Positions 1 to 9,392 of a stretch of DNA of 64,000 bases are shown here, piece by piece. The DNA is from Bacteroidota bacterium (GTDB lineage: Bacteria > Bacteroidota > Bacteroidia > AKYH767-A > 2013-40CM-41-45), in contig JADJSV010000018.1 of NCBI GenBank assembly GCA_016711505.1, forward strand, positions 186,001 to 250,000. The letters run 5' to 3'. The position numbers and the translations under genes were made by a program. Under the pieces are notes generated by a model, which saw nothing but the letters and a program-made list of their open reading frames with translations, made no database searches and was not told the DNA's origin. Position 1 is the first letter of the stretch. Every line of letters starts with the position of its first letter.

Positions 1-1432
1 TTGTGTTTCCGGAATTGTCATTTGTCTTGAAAGAGATTTTTCTACCCAATCGGAATTCATGATTTCCTTGCCTTTCCATTTTCCTTTACTTACATATAAC
101 TGACCAAACTTTGCATAGTCAAGCGACGACATTTTCAATCCACCGGCTGTATTGGCAACTTTTTGTGGAGTGTATTGCCATTCATAATTAGTTATTCCTA
201 AAGGCTTGAATAATTTCTCAGCGGAATATTTTTCCAGTCCACCGGGAAGGGATTTATCCAGCACATCGCCAAGTATAACAACACCTGCAGTGAAATAGTC
301 CCAGTCTTTACCTGAAACTTTTGATTTATCCATTGGTAAATTCAATGTAAATTCAACCCAGTTATCTGTTGGATACATATTCTCTTCATTACCCGGCGAA
401 CTTTCATTCATATCAGAACCTTCAAAACCAGAGCTCATAGTAAGCAGGTTCTTCAAAGTAATGCTGTCTTTTTTTCTGAGTGTAGTTTTTGAAATTTTTC
501 AGGTTATAAAATTCACGAAGAGTTTGATTTTCACCTTTAATATAGCCTTCCTTTATAGCAATTCCCATAATAGCCGAACAAAACGATTTGCCGACTGAAC
601 GGGTATCGTGAACAGAATCTCTGGTAGCACCATTGAAATATTCTTCAATTAAAAGCTCTCCATTTTTTATCACGACAATACTTGTAATGTTTTTAAATTT
701 CTTTTCGGCAATTTTGCGGTTAAGATTTTCTATTAATAATTGGTCGTAGGGTGCAGTTGAGATTTTCCAGTCATCACTTTTATAGATCGACTGAATAGTA
801 ATCAGATTTTTATCAATAATTTTTTCAGGAATATTGATAGTTAATGAACCTTTGGCTATAACATCTCCTATAATAACAGAATCAAGCTTTATATATGGCC
901 GGATTTCAATAGTAAGATTATGTTGTCCGACAGACAAAGCATCTTCTCCACCACGCATCATAAACCTGTTCCATAGGAACCTTCCCCATGAATCTTCATT
1001 GGTTGAACTTATGAGAGGCACACGGAAAACCGTCCGCGTGTTTTTACTTTCTGCACTTCCGGCACCCGGATTCAGATTTTCCTGATAAATTATTTTATTG
1101 TTGATGTAAAAAGTAAAATTGTAGTTTCCATTTGATGTGAGTTCTTTTACATTTGAAGTTGGAGAAAGACGATGTAAATAATTTGTCAAAGAATTTTCCA
1201 TGAAGACCCGGATATTCAAATCTGAATTTTCTTTTAATTCATAGACTGACAGAAAATCCTTTTCTGAAAACCTTTCGATGGCAATTGGTTTCTCCATATA
1301 GGCGATCTTGCCAATATTATTTCGATGTACAGGGTAGGTGATGCTATCGCTTTTCACAATTGTCGGTGATTGTGAATATGAAATATGTGAAATGAAAAAC
1401 AGTATAATTGTTGTTATAAGCTCTTTTCTCAT
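1..1432 (-). CDS. Serine hydrolase (beta-lactamase / class C PBP-like), frameshifted and cut by window edge
   Basis: Exported class C beta-lactamase-like hydrolase. The N-terminus is a signal peptide ending near SYSQ, followed by about 200 residues with no family I recognise, then the catalytic domain with SVGK as the SxxK nucleophile motif. The reading frame breaks in a run of seven T (469-475 on the plus strand). Reading six instead of seven restores the expected continuation KNLLTMSSGFEG, and the frame then stays open to base 1 (YFTAGVVILGDVLD, where many relatives have YSN-G). The C-terminus lies outside the window. It could be an esterase, a DD-peptidase or a 6-aminohexanoate hydrolase; the substrate cannot be told. 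The break may be real or a sequencing error. Confidence 0.8.
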
Positions 1433-1556
1433 AAATGAAAGTAATATTAAATCTGAAACTCTTTATTAAGTATTTCAAATATATTCAAATGACCTGCGGA
1501 TTACACTTAAGGAAAAGTTAAGAATATGGCCAAGGTCTTTTTTAATGCACCAACCA

Positions 1557-2297
1557 TTAAAAAAGATAATCTCCTGATTTGGAGATTGAATATTTCAATT
1601 CACTTTTTTCAGCCTCAAGTTTATAAAAGCCTGTTTTTAAGTTTGACCAGAATTTAATCAAGCTGCTATTGTTTTTGTATTTCGTGGAAAAAGCATTGAA
1701 ATTTTGATCAGTCATTTTAAATGGGAAAAGGTAAACCGGAATTTTTGATTGGCCGTTTTGTCTGGCAGAAATTGCATATAAGTAGATCTCTTTGATCTTA
1801 TCATCGGTCATAGGCATACAACCAATAGTTACACAAGAACCGTGAATGAAAATATCGCCGCCAAGATCACTTGCCGTACTTTTTCTTTTATCTGACTGGT
1901 TTGGATAGCTTACTCCAAGCGATAAATAGAAATTACTTGTCGGATTAAATCTGTCAATATAATAAAACCCTTCCGGCACCTGATTGTCACCTTGCTTGCG
2001 CTTTGGTCCAAGACCTCCGGAAGAAGAACAAATTTCATAGGTCTCAATTTTCTGGTATGCTAAAGCAGACTTCTTTTTTGCATAAAGTTCCAGTTGTTCT
2101 TCGTGCTTATAAGCAATTAGCATAATTTCAACTTCATTGATCGAAATGTTTTGGGAAGACAAAGTCTTAGAGATACTGTTTTCTTTTTCGGTAAAAGCTT
2201 TGCGGACTCGTTCATATTTTTTCTGTTCAGAAATAAAATCCTTTAAGGGTATAAATGAGCAAAAGAGTAAAATGAGGAAGAAAGATAATTTATACAT
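1557..2297 (-). CDS. L,D-transpeptidase (YafK/ErfK type)
   Basis: A 246-residue periplasmic protein with a signal peptide (MYKLSFFLILLFCSF). The YkuD catalytic signature FIHGSCVTIGCMPM supplies the His and nucleophilic Cys of murein L,D-transpeptidases, which make 3-3 peptidoglycan cross-links or attach proteins to peptidoglycan. Other matches to the family are the stretch VPEGFYYIDRFNP and the order of elements before the motif. It is the last gene of a likely three-gene minus-strand unit with the GNAT and DUF1801 genes (14-bp gap to the GNAT gene). The exact reaction, cross-linking or hydrolysis as for YafK, is not evident. Confidence 0.85.
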   Translation of the reverse strand: MYKLSFFLILLFCSFIPLKDFISEQKKYERVRKAFTEKENSISKTLSSQNISINEVEIMLIAYKHEEQLELYAKKKSALAYQKIETYEICSSSGGLGPKRKQGDNQVPEGFYYIDRFNPTSNFYLSLGVSYPNQSDKRKSTASDLGGDIFIHGSCVTIGCMPMTDDKIKEIYLYAISARQNGQSKIPVYLFPFKMTDQNFNAFSTKYKNNSSLIKFWSNLKTGFYKLEAEKSELKYSISKSGDYLF

Positions 2298-2311
2298 TAA
2301 AGGAGATATTA

Positions 2312-2767
2312 CTATTCAACATTCATTTCCATCCGATACATATCAAATCCCGGAGCCCAGAAATCCTTTATCACTTCTTCAAGTACAAATCCGAATCGTT
2401 CGTAATACTTGAAGGCAAGTTGCGATGTTCTGACAGAGATCCTTTTTACATTCGGTAGCTGTTTGATCATTTCAATTCTGAATTCGGTAAGCCTTGATCC
2501 GAATCCCATTCCCTGATATTGCGGGTCAACCATGTCCCAGGAGATCCTGATGACGCCTTTTTCATCGGAATAATTAAAACCGCCGCAACTAACGACCGCT
2601 TTTCCATATTCAACGACAAAATAATTTTCAGAATGGTTGTTGAGGTAATTTATCAGATCACCCTTCTCTTCAGGGGCAAAATAGGCAGGTGTGTTCAGGC
2701 GCAGCATTTCCAGAATACTGTCCTGATCCGATGAAGTATATTTTCTGATAATAATTTGATCCGGCAT
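2312..2767 (-). CDS. GNAT family N-acetyltransferase
   Basis: A 151-residue single-domain GNAT acetyltransferase. The acetyl-CoA binding motif A is visible as VDPQYQGMGFGSRLTEF (Q/RxxGxG/A), followed by the typical beta-5 and alpha-4 region (VRTSQLAFKYYERFGF) and the FG bulge near the C-terminus. These enzymes transfer acetyl from acetyl-CoA to an amine, and the substrate is unknown. It lies 3 bp downstream of the DUF1801 gene and just upstream of the L,D-transpeptidase, so the three are probably cotranscribed, though no functional link is obvious. Confidence 0.85.
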   Translation of the reverse strand: MPDQIIIRKYTSSDQDSILEMLRLNTPAYFAPEEKGDLINYLNNHSENYFVVEYGKAVVSCGGFNYSDEKGVIRISWDMVDPQYQGMGFGSRLTEFRIEMIKQLPNVKRISVRTSQLAFKYYERFGFVLEEVIKDFWAPGFDMYRMEMNVE

Positions 2768-2770
2768 AAA

Positions 2771-3163
2771 CTATTTACTTTTTTTAGTTGCTTTCAGTTT
2801 TTGATCAGCTTCATTCAACTTCATACGGAACTTAATCATTTTTGTGACAAGACTCAGGGGTAATTTTTCATCATTCGGAAATTGAACAGATCCCTTTGCA
2901 TTCTTATAAACGGAAATCTCCTTTTTAAATTCTTTCAGGACATCCGGCATTGGATAAAATCCTATATGATTTTTGTATCCTGCAAAATATGCAAGCGGTC
3001 CTTTATATTTATAAGCAGGCATCTGGTAACTGATTCCTTCTTCAGCTTTAGGGGCAGCTTTCATAATAGTTGCACGGATCTGTTCCAGCCTTAATTGAAT
3101 ATCTTTCGGGAAGTTCGATATGTACATATCTACCGTTGAAGCCTGATCATTTTTGGTTTTCAT
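2771..3163 (-). CDS. DUF1801 family protein (YdhG-like)
   Basis: A 130-residue cytoplasmic protein with the DUF1801/YdhG fold. The diagnostic segments are the N-terminal helix SNFPKDIQLRLEQIRATI, the EEGISYQMPAYKYKGPLAYFAGYKNHIGFYP core (shown in part; key residues are the MPAYK and AGYKNHIGFYP motifs), and a basic C-terminus. Some family members are described as frataxin-like iron chaperones, and I would not carry that function over here. It is the first gene of the unit running to the L,D-transpeptidase. Confidence 0.8.
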   Translation of the reverse strand: MKTKNDQASTVDMYISNFPKDIQLRLEQIRATIMKAAPKAEEGISYQMPAYKYKGPLAYFAGYKNHIGFYPMPDVLKEFKKEISVYKNAKGSVQFPNDEKLPLSLVTKMIKFRMKLNEADQKLKATKKSK

Positions 3164-3255
3164 AGTGTAAGAATATCACAGATTGATGCTATCCAATATA
3201 GATATCGTCCAATTGGATTGTCAAATTATAACTTAATTTTATTGATTCAAAATTA

Positions 3256-3263
3256 TAATTTTG
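3256..3263 (+). promoter_or_regulatory. -7 box (TAATTTTG) for the small membrane protein
   Basis: TAATTTTG matches the Bacteroidota -7 consensus TAnnTTTG and ends 6 bases before the ATG at 3270. A well-spaced TTG -33 is not present, so this is only a candidate. If used, the transcript would start almost at the start codon. Confidence 0.35.
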
Positions 3264-3269
3264 TTCAGA

Positions 3270-3473
3270 ATGAAACAAACAACTCCTGACGAAAATGCGA
3301 TCAGACAAAAGCGTGGGTTTACTTTCGCTGCAACAGGTGCGGTGCTGGGTTTTGTCAGTTGTGTTCTTTCTCTGACGAATCCTGTACCAGAATTATATCA
3401 CATTATTTTATATGGACTGACTTCAATAGCAATTCTGCTGATCTTTGCAGGATTGTATTTTATTTTTGAATAA
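3270..3473 (+). CDS. Small two-helix membrane protein
   Basis: A 67-residue protein with two predicted transmembrane helices (FAATGAVLGFVSCVLSL and IILYGLTSIAILLIFAGLYF) joined by a short NPVPELYH loop. I chose the ATG at 3270 over the in-frame TTG at 3261 because the TTG lies inside a TAATTTTG -7 box. It is a lone plus-strand gene between two minus-strand blocks. I do not recognise the family. Confidence 0.6.
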   Translation: MKQTTPDENAIRQKRGFTFAATGAVLGFVSCVLSLTNPVPELYHIILYGLTSIAILLIFAGLYFIFE

Positions 3474-3570
3474 TGTTCCTGGAAAAACCGTTCAGAACTT
3501 AATTACAAATAAATCGATTTTGTGATCTGAAACTACCTTATCAGGCATCAACTAATATATGACTAATATT

Positions 3571-4155
3571 TTAATTTCCCAGATCAATAATTATGTCATA
3601 TTTAATGAACATTCCCGGAAGTTGCGAAAGAGAAAATTTAGCTTTTTTAATCCTGTTGATTTCAGGGTCCAGCGCCAGGTTGGACGCAGTTCGGAAATCG
3701 GCTTTTTCCAATATCGACCTTTCAAAATGTGCGTCCATTAAATCACAATTGTCAAACTTTGATTCTGTCAGATCGCATTCCGTAAAATCAATTTCCTGTA
3801 ATTGCGAATTTTTGAAAATGGTCTTTTTAAGTTTCTTTTTAAAAAAAGTGGAATGATTCAATGTGCAATTCTCAAATGAAAATGATAAACCGAAATCACT
3901 GCAGGAGTCAAACCGAAGGCCAAGCATTTTACAGTCCAGGAATTTTGCCTCCCGGAAAATAGTATTCACAGTTTTAGCAAGACTCAGATTACAATTTTTA
4001 AATGTGCAGTCAATAAATTTTATTGATGAGATGTCACTGTTTGCAAAATTGCAATTATTGAAAGTACAATATTCATATTCACCTCTGGGTAATGGCGATT
4101 CTTCGAAGTTGATCTTATCGAATGATTTATTTTCTTCAGACAATTCCATTGTCAT
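3571..4155 (-). CDS. Pentapeptide-repeat protein (Qnr/McbG-like)
   Basis: A 194-residue protein built almost entirely of pentapeptide repeats (CTFNNCNFANSDIS, FIDCTFKNCNLS, DFTECDLTESKFDNCDLMDAHFE), which fold into a right-handed quadrilateral beta-helix. The C-terminal tail ending LALDPEINRIKKAKFS is the ending seen on Qnr-like pentapeptide proteins. Known relatives mimic DNA and bind gyrase. This one is Bacteroidota-chromosomal, and gyrase protection is possible but unproven. The central stretch SFENCTLNHSTFFKKKLKK interrupts the regular pattern, as the loops of Qnr proteins do. Confidence 0.85.
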   Translation of the reverse strand: MTMELSEENKSFDKINFEESPLPRGEYEYCTFNNCNFANSDISSIKFIDCTFKNCNLSLAKTVNTIFREAKFLDCKMLGLRFDSCSDFGLSFSFENCTLNHSTFFKKKLKKTIFKNSQLQEIDFTECDLTESKFDNCDLMDAHFERSILEKADFRTASNLALDPEINRIKKAKFSLSQLPGMFIKYDIIIDLGN

Positions 4156-4186
4156 AGTAGCATTGAGTGAAAGATTAATTACTCAT

Positions 4187-4606
4187 TCATTTTAAATTTG
4201 AAGTATTGAGGCCTTCGTTGTAAATTCTTGCTGCCTTTCGTGCATGTTTATTAAAGGCGATTGAAAACGGAATGGATATCCCAATAAAACCTGCTCCTAC
4301 CCCTACAACTCCCCAATCTGCGTCTTTACCAACTAGTAGGGGTCCAAGACCAAAACCGACAATGAAACCGCCGATACCACCTAAAACATTTGCTGCAGTA
4401 CTGTTTGTTCTTGCAATTTTCATTTCTGCATATGCTGCGGGATTTGATAAAGTAATATTCAGCAACAATTTTGGCGTCAGTTGTTCGCCATGTTGATAAT
4501 AAGTAGTACCGAAAGATCTATTAACCTGTATGGAGTCATTTGGAGTTTGCCCCAAGCTATTCAATTGAAATGTTAAAAAGAGAAGAAAGATGATCAGGAT
4601 TTTCAT
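4187..4606 (-). CDS. Exported hypothetical protein with glycine-rich membrane segment
   Basis: A 139-residue protein with a signal peptide ending near NSLGQ. After a short polar region it has a glycine-rich hydrophobic stretch (VLGGIGGFIVGFGLGPLL and VVGVGAGFIGISIPF) resembling glycine-zipper membrane segments, then a short basic tail. I do not recognise a named family. The neighbouring pentapeptide and VOC genes give no functional clue. Confidence 0.6.
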   Translation of the reverse strand: MKILIIFLLFLTFQLNSLGQTPNDSIQVNRSFGTTYYQHGEQLTPKLLLNITLSNPAAYAEMKIARTNSTAANVLGGIGGFIVGFGLGPLLVGKDADWGVVGVGAGFIGISIPFSIAFNKHARKAARIYNEGLNTSNLK

Positions 4607-4643
4607 TAGCGGGTAAGATAAAGGAAATAAACAATACGTTGGA

Positions 4644-5069
4644 TCAAGCTTCTTCTAAAACTTTAAGATCAAGTTTTTTCATTTTAAGAAGTGCCTGCAT
4701 TACGCGTTCGCCTTTAGCCGGATTTGACATTAGTTTTCCGAGACTACCAGGGACAATCTGCCATGACATTCCATATTTGTCTTTCAACCATCCACACATA
4801 CTTTCATTGCCACCATTGGCTATAAGTTTATTCCAGTACATATCAATTTCTTCCTGAGTATCGCAGGTTACAATAAAAGAGACAGCTTCGTTAAATGAAA
4901 ACATCGGACCTCCATTAAGTCCCATAAATTTGCTGCCGTTGATCTCAAATGTTACAACCATTGGATTTTCACTTGTGATCTTTGAATCTTTGAAGATCGA
5001 GCAATAATATTCAGCAGCTTCTTTGGCTTTACCATCGTACCAGAGACAGGTTGTAAGTTCGTGTGTCAT
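4644..5069 (-). CDS. VOC family protein (PhnB-like)
   Basis: A 141-residue protein of the vicinal oxygen chelate superfamily, PhnB/3-demethylubiquinone methyltransferase-like branch. Visible marks are CLWYDGKAKEAAEYYCSIF at the N-terminus, the FEINGSKFMGLNGGP strand, and DKYGMSWQIVP near the C-terminus, all conserved in this branch. Despite the database name, these small proteins are generally not methyltransferases, and the substrate is unknown. Confidence 0.85.
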   Translation of the reverse strand: MTHELTTCLWYDGKAKEAAEYYCSIFKDSKITSENPMVVTFEINGSKFMGLNGGPMFSFNEAVSFIVTCDTQEEIDMYWNKLIANGGNESMCGWLKDKYGMSWQIVPGSLGKLMSNPAKGERVMQALLKMKKLDLKVLEEA

Positions 5070-5182
5070 TTATATAGAATCTTAAAATTTATTTATTCGT
5101 ACAATTTTACAAAATAATTCCGGAAAGTAAAGGGTCAAAAACGACTTTTCAAAGGGTCAATTGCAATCAATGGTTCAATATC

Positions 5183-5983
5183 TTATTCAAAGACCCCATT
5201 CGATTTTTTCAGATACTGATCACCAAGCTCTTTTCTATTCATCAGATAATGAACTTCACTGATGTTTTTGTAATACTTGCTCAGATCTTTACTCCCTTCA
5301 CCAACCTGGGTAATTTTACTGTCAAGAGCTTTTTCGAAATAAACCAATGCAGAATCATATTTCTCTTTTTCCCTGAAAGCATTTCCCAGATTAGAATAAC
5401 TCTGTATTACTTCTACACCTTTTTCGCCAAATAATTTTTGACGGATATGTAAAGCTTTTTCATGAATGGTGATGGCTGTATCATATTCCTTTTTTCTGAA
5501 ATAAATATTTCCTATGTTACCATAATTGGTTGCAATATCTCTGTGTTCAGGTCCTAAAATACGGAGCCTGATTTGTAGTGACTTATTATGATTAAGCAGA
5601 GAATTTTCGAAATCCTCTTCACCACCATAAGCAACACCAAGATTAAGATAGGTTGTTGAAATCAATAATTGTATACTGTCTGTCGGATCATCAACTGAAA
5701 TCAGCGATTTTGTCAGAACCGTTTTTGCTTCTGCATATTTGTCTTGCCGGTTTGATAAAATCCCGGCTTGATTGTTAGCATGAATGAATAATGCTGTGTT
5801 TTTTTCGGCATCAAATGCAATGGAAGCTTTTTGAAAATATATTATTGCACTGTCTGCATTATTTGCTGTCTTAAAATTTTCTGCAATTGCCAACAATTCA
5901 TTTCCGGACTGAATAGTACTTGCCTTTGTTTGTAAGGTACCGAAAGCAGAAATCAAAATGTAAATTGAAATCAGTTTGTTCAT
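5183..5983 (-). CDS. Exported tetratricopeptide-repeat protein
   Basis: A 266-residue protein starting at MNKLISIYILISAFG, which forms a signal peptide; the frame stays open further upstream but that would bury the signal. Four to five TPR/kinesin-light-chain type repeats follow, with paired-helix signatures such as ATNYGNIGNIYFRKKEYDTA and YSNLGNAFREKEKYDSA. The protein ends soon after the last repeat without an added enzymatic domain. In Bacteroidota, proteins with this N-terminus often continue into a histidine kinase or LuxR domain, but this one does not. It is probably a periplasmic scaffold. Confidence 0.8.
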   Translation of the reverse strand: MNKLISIYILISAFGTLQTKASTIQSGNELLAIAENFKTANNADSAIIYFQKASIAFDAEKNTALFIHANNQAGILSNRQDKYAEAKTVLTKSLISVDDPTDSIQLLISTTYLNLGVAYGGEEDFENSLLNHNKSLQIRLRILGPEHRDIATNYGNIGNIYFRKKEYDTAITIHEKALHIRQKLFGEKGVEVIQSYSNLGNAFREKEKYDSALVYFEKALDSKITQVGEGSKDLSKYYKNISEVHYLMNRKELGDQYLKKSNGVFE

Positions 5984-6132
5984 GTAATTTTCCGGAATTT
6001 TAATTGTGAGAATTTGTATGCAATATTTCTCCGGATTCGGGAGCTGACCCAAAATACAGTTTTGTTTGCTATCTTTTTTAAACTAAGATGTGGATTAGAT
6101 GTAGTTTATATTCTTAGCCTGCGAAAGAGTCC

Positions 6133-7080
6133 TTAAATCCGGCTCTTCCGTGTTTTTGTATAAATGGCTCTGTGGGCAATGTAAATCAGGAAAACGAGAA
6201 CAAGAATTCCCCAGATCTTTGTAATTGCAAGAATAAGTGTTTGAATAATTTCCCATCCGAAATTAAACGATTCTGTAATCTGATTTCCAAAACCCGGTTG
6301 ATACTCATCAATGTTTTTATCATTTGAAATAAGTTCACGTTTCAAAGCCTGGCGCTGATAAATGGAAATGGAAACAGTACTGAATTTGATTCTGTCTTTA
6401 AGGGAAAGATTATTAAGCCGGGCATTATCGTAATCAGTAAGATTGTTGCTTAAAATATCTTCCACATCAATAGTTTCTCTTAATTTTTTTCCTCTTTCGT
6501 CACTGGCTTTGATCAACCGGTCTGTATTTTTTGTCGATCTTATTTGTGTTAATTCATTTGCAAGTAATTGGAGTGAAACATCATCGGATCTTATAATTCT
6601 GTGATCAAGAAATTTTACTTGTGAAGAAATTTCTTTAAGTGTTGAATCAAGTTTTGAATCAGGCACCCTGAGTGTAATAGAATTTAAAACAGAATAGTAT
6701 GTTGTTTCCAGTGACGAATCTTCACTGACTGCTTTATTCGTTACATTGTCGATCGTACTTTTCAAGTCGGTACGATTAACGAAGCCACCGTATCTTGAAG
6801 CAATACCTTCAATGATTCCGGTAGATTCAATTACGTCTTTTACCTGAAATTTTAGTTCTGCTGTACGGATGAATTTTCTTTTTTCGCTTACTCCGCCGTT
6901 CGTTGAAACTTCTGAAGATATTTCTGATTTGAAATCGGGAGGAGGGGGCTCTGATATTTGAGTTTCTCCAATTGCTGCGGGTGAAACTTTTTCTCCGCTG
7001 AGATCTTCTCTGTTTGATTGTGAGCAACTGAATAGTAAAATGACAACGAATGTTGCTGAAATAATTTTGCTGATCTGCAT
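6133..7080 (-). CDS. DUF4349 domain lipoprotein
   Basis: A 315-residue lipoprotein: the signal peptide ends in the lipobox LLFSC, so Cys19 would be lipidated. DUF4349 follows, marked by RKFIRTAELKFQVKDV, the IASRYGGFVNRTDL motif, TLRVPDSKLDSTL and an RLIKASDERGKK-type coiled coil. A single C-terminal transmembrane helix (WEIIQTLILAITKIWGILVLV) and a basic tail complete the usual domain order. The function of DUF4349 is unknown. Confidence 0.88.
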   Translation of the reverse strand: MQISKIISATFVVILLFSCSQSNREDLSGEKVSPAAIGETQISEPPPPDFKSEISSEVSTNGGVSEKRKFIRTAELKFQVKDVIESTGIIEGIASRYGGFVNRTDLKSTIDNVTNKAVSEDSSLETTYYSVLNSITLRVPDSKLDSTLKEISSQVKFLDHRIIRSDDVSLQLLANELTQIRSTKNTDRLIKASDERGKKLRETIDVEDILSNNLTDYDNARLNNLSLKDRIKFSTVSISIYQRQALKRELISNDKNIDEYQPGFGNQITESFNFGWEIIQTLILAITKIWGILVLVFLIYIAHRAIYTKTRKSRI

Positions 7081-7235
7081 AATTGATTGTTTTAGAAGTT
7101 AGATAATTATTATTTATAAATGAGGATCAGTAAATGTTTTTTCTATATAAAGAGGTTTGAAGTGAGGAGAGTTTTATCATAGAGGCTGGGGAAGACAGTT
7201 TTCCATAAGTCGAGGGTTTTATTTTTTGGAACCGA

Positions 7236-7382
7236 TAGGGCGTCCCTGACGGGACTTGGGTTGATGGTGTTGAGAGGATACGACTTTGAATTGGACTGCT
7301 CGGGTGATCACCAGGTGTTACCAGTAGGGCGTCCCTGACGGGACTTGGGTTGATGGTGTTGAGAGGATACGACGTTGAATTG
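7236..7382. repeat. Two copies of a 58-bp REP-like repeat
   Basis: The 329-bp gap between the DUF4349 and YkuD_2 genes holds two direct copies of a 58-bp sequence (7236-7293 and 7325-7382), differing at one position and separated by 31 bp. Each has a short hairpin, GTCCCTGACGGGAC (7242-7255 and 7331-7344), followed by CTTGGGTTGATGG. The size and internal hairpin resemble REP elements moved by RAYT transposases, but the sequence differs from the REPs near 49 kb. Confidence 0.75.
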
Positions 7383-7409
7383 AGGTTACGAGTTTAAATG
7401 GTATAAAAA

Positions 7410-8039
7410 TTATTTATAAATCCACATGAGAACGGGTTGCTTTGATTTTTTTAAAAGTGGGTCAATGAGTTTGAAACTGTTGTCTGAAATAGTTGGACAA
7501 CCCCAACCTTCAGGCGTTCCTTCAGGATAAATTTCGTTGTCACTTACCTGATCCCATGAATGAAAAACGATCGTTCTGGCAAGAGCATTATTGTTCGTTG
7601 ACTCTAAACCATGCATAACATACTTTACATTTATTCCCCAGTCGCTGTAGGCTCTTTCACCCAATTTGTATTTTCCTAACGATGAACAGTGGCTGCCGTC
7701 CTTATTACTGAATTCCGGATCTGATTTCGATTGATCACTGCTCCAGCGATTGTCGCAACATCCGTGACCGACAAGAAAAGAATATTGAATTGTATCTTTT
7801 TTAAAATCCCAGAATAAAAATCTTTTAATTCCGGAATGCAAGCTCATATCAATGAGAATGCAAAAATCTGTATTGTAGTTTTTAGCAGTACAAAACTTTA
7901 AGGCTTCTTTTGCTTTTTTTCTGGTGGAAGTAAATTCTAAAGCCGGTTTGTTTACATCATGTATTGAGTCATCAGTCCTAATGCATGATGTAAATGTCAA
8001 CGACCAGATTGATATCAGAAAAGTTGTAAGAACTTGCAT
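7410..8039 (-). CDS. YkuD_2-type L,D-transpeptidase-like protein
   Basis: A 209-residue exported protein (signal peptide; a Cys near residue 19 may be a lipidation site). It matches the 'murein L,D-transpeptidase catalytic domain' family: DFCILIDMSLHSG strand, SNKDGSHCSSLGKYKLGE, VMHGLES, then TIVFHSWD and GWGCPTI, giving the catalytic His and Cys. The family's activity is inferred from the fold and not proven. It is the second such protein within 6 kb, the other being at 1557-2297. Confidence 0.85.
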   Translation of the reverse strand: MQVLTTFLISIWSLTFTSCIRTDDSIHDVNKPALEFTSTRKKAKEALKFCTAKNYNTDFCILIDMSLHSGIKRFLFWDFKKDTIQYSFLVGHGCCDNRWSSDQSKSDPEFSNKDGSHCSSLGKYKLGERAYSDWGINVKYVMHGLESTNNNALARTIVFHSWDQVSDNEIYPEGTPEGWGCPTISDNSFKLIDPLLKKSKQPVLMWIYK

Positions 8040-8130
8040 CGACCTTTTGAGAATGGTTGAAGCAAGAAACGATTGAATTGAAAAGGTTATTTTATTTTAA
8101 TGATAATTATTTCGGTTAAAATCGGTTGAG

Positions 8131-8841
8131 TTAAGCTGACCTGGGTGTTGGTGCATCTTTCCTGAGGAAAGTTACACCAACAATTATCAACCAAATCAAC
8201 CACAACGTACTTCCGACAAATCCTGCAAGATCCCACACAGGGAATGAAGGAATAACGGTTGCAAATAATTCTGCTTGGGCAAGGAGATATATGAAAGAAG
8301 CAATGAATCCAAAAGCGCCAAGCCACCGAGGGATCATTTTTTGTTTTAGCAGTGTGAAGGAAATTAAAACTGTCCAGGCGATACTGAATAATTGACCCAG
8401 ATGTTCACCTAGTAATACTCCGGCAAACTGATGAATAGTTTTAAAAGCTAAAATTGTCGCTGCTTTTGTGGAATCATCAGTTGCATTGACAAATGTTTCT
8501 GCTAAAACAGGAACCACAAATGTCCAGCGCAATAAGCCGACAATCTGAACGATCAATCCAATCACACCTAATGTTGTCGCTAAGCGGGCAGATGCAGTTT
8601 TGTTTTCAAGTTTTTGTCCGAGTAAAATAAAGGCAGGAAGTAATGGTATACCGGTCATTGCAAACGCAAACCAGGTCCAGATTAATTCACTACCACCGTC
8701 ATGAAATTTGTGAAGTATTACTGATGTGTCTTGTCGTAGAATATCCGGATATTCAAAGATGATAGTTAACATCGTATAAGGTATCAGGAGCGTAACTCCG
8801 GCTATTATCAAAAGTAGTCCGATCGTTCTGTGGGTATTCAT
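8131..8841 (-). CDS. DUF4386 family membrane protein
   Basis: A 236-residue integral membrane protein with about seven hydrophobic helices. N-terminal TIGLLLIIAGVTLLIPY and the later GEHLGQLFSIAWTVLIS and IPRWLGAFGFIASFIYLL are typical DUF4386 segments. No function is known. It follows the barrel-like gene by 7 bp and the Crp/Fnr regulator further upstream, so the three likely form one operon under that regulator. Confidence 0.8.
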   Translation of the reverse strand: MNTHRTIGLLLIIAGVTLLIPYTMLTIIFEYPDILRQDTSVILHKFHDGGSELIWTWFAFAMTGIPLLPAFILLGQKLENKTASARLATTLGVIGLIVQIVGLLRWTFVVPVLAETFVNATDDSTKAATILAFKTIHQFAGVLLGEHLGQLFSIAWTVLISFTLLKQKMIPRWLGAFGFIASFIYLLAQAELFATVIPSFPVWDLAGFVGSTLWLIWLIIVGVTFLRKDAPTPRSA

Positions 8842-8848
8842 CTCCGGT

Positions 8849-9307
8849 TTATTTTATGATGAATGAATAACTGATTCCCGGAGTTGGATTGATCTTCACA
8901 TCATGACCTTCGGCCACAAGTGCTATAGCTCCGATTCGAAGATTTAAACCTTCCCAAACCATCCATCTGAAACCGGCTTCAAGTCCAAGGGCATTGGTTT
9001 TTTCGTAATCAAGATTAATCCCTCTCAAATAAGATGCACCGGCATAAAATGAGGAAGGGTTTTCTTTTTTCCCGACTGGAAGAAACCATGTCGTGACACC
9101 TGCTTTGAAAAATTTTGTTGTTATCCCGGCTTCGAGAGCTGTGATATAGTATCCTGCATGAACAGATACGTGATTTTTGCGGTATTCCAGACCGATTGAA
9201 GGGTTTCTGAATCCGTTAACACTTAATTCTTTTGAAGAAAAACGGCTTTGAGCGTTGATGTTACTTATCAGTAACATAGAAATGATTGTAAATAGGATCT
9301 TTTGCAT
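8849..9307 (-). CDS. Exported beta-strand-rich hypothetical protein
   Basis: A 152-residue protein with a signal peptide (cleavage near NINAQ). The mature part has alternating amphipathic strands (PSIGLEYRKNHVSVHAGYY, FRWMVWEGLNLRIGA) and ends in a hydrophobic/aromatic strand GISYSFIIK, as small outer-membrane beta-barrels do. It sits between the Crp/Fnr regulator and the DUF4386 gene, 7 bp from the latter. I do not recognise a named family. Confidence 0.6.
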   Translation of the reverse strand: MQKILFTIISMLLISNINAQSRFSSKELSVNGFRNPSIGLEYRKNHVSVHAGYYITALEAGITTKFFKAGVTTWFLPVGKKENPSSFYAGASYLRGINLDYEKTNALGLEAGFRWMVWEGLNLRIGAIALVAEGHDVKINPTPGISYSFIIK

Positions 9308-9392
9308 TGTCTTTTGTTTTTAGTTTTTGTTTGACGATGCAAATGTCTGATCCCTGAAAAGGAATCTACAGGACAAATGTCCAAAAGTGAAA

